33,659 nucleotides of DNA, taken from assembly GCA_031272085.1 (NCBI GenBank), contig JAISUN010000106.1, positions 1 to 33,659 of the forward strand, in the 5' to 3' direction. A program made the position numbers and the translations under genes. Shown piece after piece: positions 29,597 through 33,659 of the stretch. The notes beneath the pieces are model-generated. The model was not told where the DNA came from and made no database searches. It worked only from the letters and a program-made list of their open reading frames with translations. The first letter of the stretch is position 1, and each line of letters starts with the position of its first letter. Source of the stretch: Dysgonamonadaceae bacterium (GTDB lineage: Bacteria > Bacteroidota > Bacteroidia > Bacteroidales > Azobacteroidaceae).

Positions 29597-31510
29597 ATGC
29601 AAAACTTTGAAAAACGGTACGAAAAAGTACCCGTATCCATCTTTACGGATGCAAGCATAGCCTCGGAACTCGTGGCCAAGCAGGTTGCGTCCCTGATTCG
29701 CGAGAAAGCGAAAAAAAATGAAAAATGCGTGTTAGGCCTTATCACAGGCGCGACTGCCGTTGGCGTGTACGAACAACTCGCATTGCTGCACAAAAAAGAA
29801 GGGTTGAGTTTCAAAAACGTTGTAGCCTTCAATATCGACGAATATTTCCCGCTCCACAAAGACGAATTGCAGAGCCGAAACAAGTACCTGCACGAATACC
29901 TGTTCAACGAAGTCGATATTCCGGAAGAAAATATCCACCTTATCGAAGGGGATATCGAAAAATCGGAAATAGCGAACTTTTGCCGCCTTTACGAAGAAAA
30001 AATCGCCGCCGAAGGCGGAATCGACCTGCAACTGCTCGGCCTCGACAGCCGCGGACAGATAGGCGCCAACGAACCCGGTTCGATGTTCAACTCCCGCACC
30101 CGCCTCATCACGCTCGACTATTCGACGCGCATGGGCGCGGCCAGCAACTTCTTCGGCGAGGAAAACGTGCCTGATTACTGCATCACAATGGGTATCGGCA
30201 CCATAATGGAAGCCAAACGGATAATTATGATGGCCTGGGGCGAAGGCAAAGCCAAAACAGTGCTGAAAATGGTGGAAGGCCCGGTTACGGAAATGGTTCC
30301 GGCTTCGGTTCTGCAAAACCATCCCAACGTTTCGTTCATCTTCGACAACGCTTCGGCAGCCGAACTGACGCGCATCAAAACTCCCTGGCTGACCGGCTCC
30401 GTCCGCTGGTCGGACAAAACAATCCGCCGCGCCGTTTTCTGGCTCTGCGAAAAATTGGACAAACCAATCCTGAAACTTACCGAACGCGACTACAACGACA
30501 GCGGTTTGGGCGAACTCGTTGCCGAAGCAGGCCCCGCAAACAAGATTAACATAAAGGTATTCAACGACTTGCAGCACACCATTACCGGCTGGCCTGGCGG
30601 AAAGCCCGACGCCGACGATTCGACCCGTCCGGAACGCGCAAATCCCTTTCCCAAGCGGGTTGTGGTATTCAGCCCCCACCCCGATGACGACGTTATCTCG
30701 ATGGGCGGAACTCTGGCGCGGCTGTCGGAACACGGCCACGAAGTACACGTCGCTTACCAAACTTCGGGAAATATCGCCGTTTTCGACGACGAAGTTACCC
30801 GCTTCCTCGATTTTGTCCGCGAAATCTCTACCGTTTACGGCCTCGACCGCCAGAAAGCGCAAAAGGCTTATTCCGAAGCGCTTGCATTTTTCCGCAACAA
30901 ACGCCCCGGCCAACTCGACCTCGAAGATATAAAAATTGCAAAAACCGCTATCCGTCAGGGCGAAGCCCGCTCGGCCTGCCGCTATCTCGGCATCCCCGAA
31001 GAAAGAACGCATTTCCTGAATATGCCGTTTTACGAAACCGGAACGGTCAAGAAAAAACCTATCGGGCCGGAAGATGTTAAAATCATCACCGACCTGCTGC
31101 AAACGGTAAAACCGCATCAAATCTTCGCCGCCGGCGACCTTTCGGACCCCCACGGAACGCACCGCGTCTGCTTTATCGCAATTCTCGAAGCCCTGAAAAA
31201 ACTGAAAGGCGAAGCATGGCTCGACGACTGCCGCCTCTGGCTCTACCGCGGAGCATGGCAGGAATGGGATGTTTCCGAAGTGGATATGGCCGTCCCGTTA
31301 AGCCCCGAAGAAAGCCGTATCAAACGGATGGCGATTTTCAAGCACCAGTCGCAGAAAGACCGCCCGCTCTTCCCCGGCACCGACCCGCGCGAGTTCTGGC
31401 AACGGGCAGAAGACCGTAACCGCGCTACGGCAGTCAAATACGACAAACTCGGAATGGCCGAATATCAGGCTATGGAACTGTTTGTCCGCTACCGTTTCGA
31501 CCTGCAATAA
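29597..31510 (+). CDS. NagB-like sugar-phosphate isomerase fused to PIG-L deacetylase
   Basis: The start at ATG 29597 (MQNFEKRYEKVPVSIF) gives 637 residues. Residues about 10-280 are a glucosamine-6-phosphate deaminase-type domain (LGLITGATAVGVYEQL, FNIDEYFPL with Asp81, GANEPGSMFNSRTRLITL). Residues about 350-637 are a PIG-L/LmbE-type deacetylase (zinc motif PHPDDD with His361, later DPHGTHRVCF). The long fusion is typical of Bacteroidota and points to amino-sugar catabolism. In the deaminase active site the E. coli Asp141 and His143 are replaced by Arg152 and Gln154 (DSRGQIGANEP); Glu159 (Glu148) remains. I recall that long homologs also deviate here, so this may be a family feature and deaminase activity should not be assumed. 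Confidence 0.9.
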   Translation: MQNFEKRYEKVPVSIFTDASIASELVAKQVASLIREKAKKNEKCVLGLITGATAVGVYEQLALLHKKEGLSFKNVVAFNIDEYFPLHKDELQSRNKYLHEYLFNEVDIPEENIHLIEGDIEKSEIANFCRLYEEKIAAEGGIDLQLLGLDSRGQIGANEPGSMFNSRTRLITLDYSTRMGAASNFFGEENVPDYCITMGIGTIMEAKRIIMMAWGEGKAKTVLKMVEGPVTEMVPASVLQNHPNVSFIFDNASAAELTRIKTPWLTGSVRWSDKTIRRAVFWLCEKLDKPILKLTERDYNDSGLGELVAEAGPANKINIKVFNDLQHTITGWPGGKPDADDSTRPERANPFPKRVVVFSPHPDDDVISMGGTLARLSEHGHEVHVAYQTSGNIAVFDDEVTRFLDFVREISTVYGLDRQKAQKAYSEALAFFRNKRPGQLDLEDIKIAKTAIRQGEARSACRYLGIPEERTHFLNMPFYETGTVKKKPIGPEDVKIITDLLQTVKPHQIFAAGDLSDPHGTHRVCFIAILEALKKLKGEAWLDDCRLWLYRGAWQEWDVSEVDMAVPLSPEESRIKRMAIFKHQSQKDRPLFPGTDPREFWQRAEDRNRATAVKYDKLGMAEYQAMELFVRYRFDLQ

Positions 31511-31526
31511 TCTTATTTTTTCTACG

Positions 31527-31565
31527 AAAAAGAGCATAGATTCTTCGGAATTTATGCTCTTTTTT
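31527..31565 (+). terminator. Rho-independent terminator with UUCG tetraloop
   Basis: AAAAAGAGCATA (31527-31538) pairs with TATGCTCTTTTT (31553-31564). The inner stem GATTC/GAATT closes a C(UUCG)G tetraloop at 31543-31548. A T tract follows. It lies 17 bp after the nagB-like stop. Confidence 0.85.
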
Positions 31566-31680
31566 TGCGTTTTTAAATAAATAAGGTGAGCAAAAGTTGA
31601 GCGCCCAAAAATTAAACGCCTTATAATAAGTATATTACATTTTTGATTACCGGGAAGAAATTGAGTAGGACTTGAATTTT

Positions 31681-31712
31681 ATTGCATAAGACTTTTATTT
31701 ATCGTATCTTTG
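31681..31712 (+). promoter_or_regulatory. Promoter of the mini T9SS-cargo gene
   Basis: ATTG at 31681-31684, 20 bases, TATCTTTG at 31705-31712. This places transcription start downstream of the ATG at 31682 and supports the GTG at 31751 as the true start. Confidence 0.6.
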
Positions 31713-31750
31713 TGTATTATTTATATTTATTAATTTTAATTTATTTTTTT

Positions 31751-32266
31751 GTGAAACGATTTTTTGGTATTTTATTTGGCTGCTTGATTTTTGCAGGAGT
31801 TAATGCTCAAATCAAAGTGGAAAGTAACGGACGGGTGCAGGCAGGAACAGCGCCCACTGCTGCTAGTAATGACACCGACGAACTGAACTATTTTTTGCCC
31901 CGCACTGACGCCTGTATGTCCATCCTCAACTATAAATATTGGTTTGATGGTGATACAATTATTAACAATGTCCGCTACACAAAGATTTACCGGCAAAAAT
32001 GCCAGTCGGAAGCCGAATGTGGCGAACTGTCGTATTTTGCCGCCGTCAGGGAAGATACCGTTAATGAGAAAATTTACGCAGTTTATCCCTGCGATAGGGC
32101 CGTAAACGAATCAACTCCCACTTTATTTCCAACCTGCGACGAGGTTTTGTCAGGCGCGGAATCTTCCCGCCCTGTCAATGTATCTAATTGGACGGCAGGC
32201 ATATATCTTGTACGTCTATATGACGGAAATACACTTGTATATTCCGGTAAATTTTTAAAATATTAA
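31751..32266 (+). CDS. Miniature secreted protein with T9SS-like C-terminus
   Basis: The start is set at GTG 31751, since MKRFFGILFGCLIFAGVNAQ is a clean signal peptide and the in-frame ATG at 31682 lies upstream of the -7 box. The product has 171 residues. The middle part (YKYWFDGDTIINNVRYTKIYRQKC ... YFAAVREDTVNEKIYAVYPCD) matches a segment common in large Bacteroidales type IX secretion cargo. The last residues (SNWTAGIYLVRLYDGNTLVYSGKFLKY) look like the end of a T9SS sorting domain, including the G-x-Y and final KF-x-K strands. The PNP-type beginning of that domain is missing and the whole is short, so it may be an internally deleted, decayed cargo gene. Function is unknown. Confidence 0.75.
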   Translation: MKRFFGILFGCLIFAGVNAQIKVESNGRVQAGTAPTAASNDTDELNYFLPRTDACMSILNYKYWFDGDTIINNVRYTKIYRQKCQSEAECGELSYFAAVREDTVNEKIYAVYPCDRAVNESTPTLFPTCDEVLSGAESSRPVNVSNWTAGIYLVRLYDGNTLVYSGKFLKY

Positions 32267-32343
32267 TAATGTTTGTTATGAAAAAGAAAAAGCGACAAAC
32301 CGCTCGTGGAGCAGGAAAGTAGTATTCTAAACTATCTTCCTTG

Positions 32344-32385
32344 AAAAAAAGAGCATAAATTTTACGAAATTTATGCTCTTTTTTT
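32344..32385 (+). terminator. Rho-independent terminator, 19-bp perfect stem, UACG loop
   Basis: Arms 32344-32362 and 32367-32385 are exact reverse complements around a UACG (UNCG-type) tetraloop, with A and T tracts on both sides, so it may act in both directions. It shares the AAAAAGAGCATA stem with the terminator at 31527-31565. Confidence 0.85.
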
Positions 32386-32405
32386 ATGATTTTGAAATTT
32401 ATTAT

Positions 32406-32413
32406 TACCTTTG
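32406..32413 (+). promoter_or_regulatory. -7 box of the HTH membrane regulator gene
   Basis: TACCTTTG lies 20 bp before ATG 32434. No convincing -33 box is present because the terminator T tract occupies that position. Confidence 0.5.
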
Positions 32414-32433
32414 TGATATAAAAATCAAAATTT

Positions 32434-33051
32434 ATGAAGCGAAGATTTGGATTATTGATGACCGGACTCTTACTTATGTTCTTATGTGTGTCGTGTACTA
32501 CGGGACAAAATGCGAAATATATCTGGTTCGAAAAAGACGAATATAAAATTTTTGTTATTGCCGTCGTCGCTGTAATAATCGCTTTTTGCATTATTTTATG
32601 GAAAACCCTTATTAACCTGAATTCGGCAAACAAAAAACTGACAGAATCAAAAAAAGCGGTAGAGGAAAAAGACACAATGCTGTACGACATCTTGCGAAAT
32701 GTCGCTTTTATAGAATTTGGGATGACCGACACGGAAAAAGATAAAGAACGCAAATTTTTGAGCAAAATATATAGCGCTACTTACGGCGAAGCGTCGTGGA
32801 ACTGGACTAATCTGTATGCCATAATGAACCGGCGCAGAAACAACTTTTACGAAAATATCCGCCGGCAACATCCCGATATGCGCGAGGAGGAGTTCCGGAT
32901 TTTCTGCCTGTCGTGCGAAAACCTGTTTTCCGACAACGAAATCGCTTTTTTTACCGGAAAATCGCTGAATATGGTGCGTCGAATCCGCTCCGACTTGCGG
33001 AAAAAACTCGGAATGATAAAGAACGCAAATTTTGAGGCGCAATTCAAATAA
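32434..33051 (+). CDS. Membrane-anchored LuxR-like HTH regulator, sensor domain absent
   Basis: The 205-residue protein begins with a signal/lipobox-like segment (MKRRFGLLMTGLLLMFLCVSC, Cys21). A short 15-residue outside part and a membrane helix at about 38-60 follow. Next is a coiled-coil-prone stretch (NLNSANKKLTESKKAVEEKD) and a C-terminal domain, residues about 150-193 of which look like a helix-turn-helix (REEEFRIFCLSCENLFSDNEIAFFTGKSLNMVRRIRSDLRKKLGM). The ending R-x-x-LRKKLG matches the C-terminal DNA-binding module of Bacteroidota TPR-type membrane regulators. Those carry a large periplasmic sensor, which is missing here. The topology implies a cytoplasmic HTH tethered to the inner membrane. 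Target genes are unknown. Confidence 0.78.
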   Translation: MKRRFGLLMTGLLLMFLCVSCTTGQNAKYIWFEKDEYKIFVIAVVAVIIAFCIILWKTLINLNSANKKLTESKKAVEEKDTMLYDILRNVAFIEFGMTDTEKDKERKFLSKIYSATYGEASWNWTNLYAIMNRRRNNFYENIRRQHPDMREEEFRIFCLSCENLFSDNEIAFFTGKSLNMVRRIRSDLRKKLGMIKNANFEAQFK

Positions 33052-33112
33052 AAATTTTCGCCGTTTTTAAATTTTTTATAAATATTCTTTTCTTTTTCTT
33101 ATAAATAATTAC

Positions 33113-33120
33113 TACCTTTG
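33113..33120 (+). promoter_or_regulatory. -7 box of pckA
   Basis: TACCTTTG, with 20 bp (33103-33122) identical to the promoter core of the nagB-like gene. The leader to ATG 33181 is about 55 nt. No clear -33 TTTG is seen. Confidence 0.55.
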
Positions 33121-33180
33121 CAGGCTGATTGAGAACAGCGTTTTTTAAGGATAAAATCATTAATTAAAAAAATAACAAAA

Positions 33181-33659
33181 ATGGCAAATTTAGATTTAAG
33201 CAAGTACGGCATTACCGGCGTGAAAGAGATTGTTTACAATCCATCTTACGACGAACTGTACAAAGAAGAAACAAAACCGGGATTGGAAGGCTTTGAAAAA
33301 GGCCAGGTTACCGAACTTGGCGCAGTGAACGTGATGACCGGCGTTTATACCGGACGCTCGCCCAAGGACAAATTCTTCGTCAAGGACGAAACTTCGGAAA
33401 ATACCGTCTGGTGGACAACCGACGAGTACAAAAACGACAACAAACCGGTTTCAAAAGCGACATGGGCAGAGTTGAAGAAAATAGCAACCAAAGAACTGTC
33501 GGACAAGAAGTTATACGTGGTTGACGCTTTCTGCGGCGCAAACGAAAACACCCGCCTCAAACTCCGCTTCATTATGGAAGTGGCTTGGCAGGCGCATTTC
33601 GTTACCAATATGTTTATCCGCCCTACCGAAGCGGAACTCGCAAACTTCGGCGAACCCGA
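33181..33659 (+). CDS. pckA: Phosphoenolpyruvate carboxykinase (ATP), 5' part
   Basis: The ORF is open to the right edge of the window, so only the first 159 residues are seen. It begins [30 protein letters not shown] and carries the ATP-PEPCK signatures [15 protein letters not shown] (substrate-binding Arg) and later [18 protein letters not shown] and FIRPTEAEL. The enzyme converts oxaloacetate and ATP to phosphoenolpyruvate and CO2; in anaerobic Bacteroidota it also runs in the CO2-fixing direction toward succinate. It has its own promoter after the HTH regulator gene. Confidence 0.96.
   Translation, partial: MANLDLSKYGITGVKEIVYNPSYDELYKEETKPGLEGFEKGQVTELGAVNVMTGVYTGRSPKDKFFVKDETSENTVWWTTDEYKNDNKPVSKATWAELKKIATKELSDKKLYVVDAFCGANENTRLKLRFIMEVAWQAHFVTNMFIRPTEAELANFGEP

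Noticed and set aside
29732-31162. 476-aa open frame on the minus strand inside the NagB/PIG-L gene
   Set aside because: It is the antisense shadow of a strongly supported gene; its composition is unnatural and it has no promoter or recognisable domain.
31682-31750. Upstream ATG start for the mini T9SS-cargo gene
   Set aside because: It lies before the -7 box and would bury the signal peptide behind a 23-residue hydrophobic extension.
32269-32322. 17-residue basic ORF (MFVMKKKKRQTARGAGK) after the mini-cargo gene
   Set aside because: It is too short to support as a gene; no promoter or conservation evidence is available, though it precedes a strong terminator.
1-33659. tRNA or rRNA genes
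   Set aside because: The intergenic gaps were read for cloverleaf-like and rRNA-like sequence; none was recognised, although a covariance-model search was not possible.

Overview
The window looks like a chromosome segment from a member of the Bacteroidota, most likely order Bacteroidales. Evidence: Bacteroidetes-type promoters (TAnnTTTG at -7, often a TTTG about 19-20 bp upstream) before many genes, scarce Shine-Dalgarno sites, lipoproteins with classic lipoboxes, a remnant of a type IX secretion sorting domain, FISUMP (Fibrobacter succinogenes major paralogous domain) proteins, and lineage-typical families (DUF4494, LVIVD-repeat lipoproteins, the NagB/PIG-L fusion, ECF sigma factors beside a membrane protein with a barrel-like tail). 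No rRNA, tRNA, CRISPR array, transposase or phage structural cluster was recognised.

Layout. 1-730: 3' end of a FISUMP surface protein, then hairpin repeats. 905-1760: a compact two-gene cassette (52-aa small protein plus GNAT acetyltransferase, toxin-antitoxin-like) bounded by perfect 16-bp inverted repeats. 2015-3828 (minus): DUF177, rpmF and fabH. 3971-6170 (plus): purD and a multi-pass membrane protein. 6150-12866 (minus): a long tightly packed run made of a carboxypeptidase-regulatory-like secreted protein, an ECF sigma factor, a single-pass membrane protein with a barrel-like tail (putative anti-sigma), an LVIVD-repeat lipoprotein, a lipoprotein serpin, a hotdog thioesterase and MnmD. 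12930-15942 (plus): a PAP2 phosphatase, then purC-aroE-nikR-like. 15919-22785 (minus): phosphohexomutase-tolC, a dihydroorotate-dehydrogenase-like protein with a CPBP protease, and engB-DUF4494-yggS. 23053-27139 (plus): a fibre-like decapeptide-repeat protein followed by two FISUMP paralogs. 27136-27912 (minus): a lipoprotein. 28212-33659 (plus): yegP-like, ypfJ-like, NagB/PIG-L fusion, a miniature type IX cargo-like protein between twin hairpin terminators, a membrane-anchored HTH regulator, and the 5' part of pckA.

How the genes may work together. Housekeeping functions (purine, fatty-acid and shikimate pathways, ribosome biogenesis, gluconeogenesis) are interleaved with envelope genes. The two most system-like units are the sigma/anti-sigma-like/LVIVD/serpin run, which could be a cell-envelope stress or protease-defence regulon, and the 23-27 kb three-gene unit, which encodes secreted proteins with a modular, duplicating architecture. 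The GNAT cassette near the left edge is the best accessory-element candidate. Functional coupling within these units is inferred from gene order; nothing in the sequence proves it.
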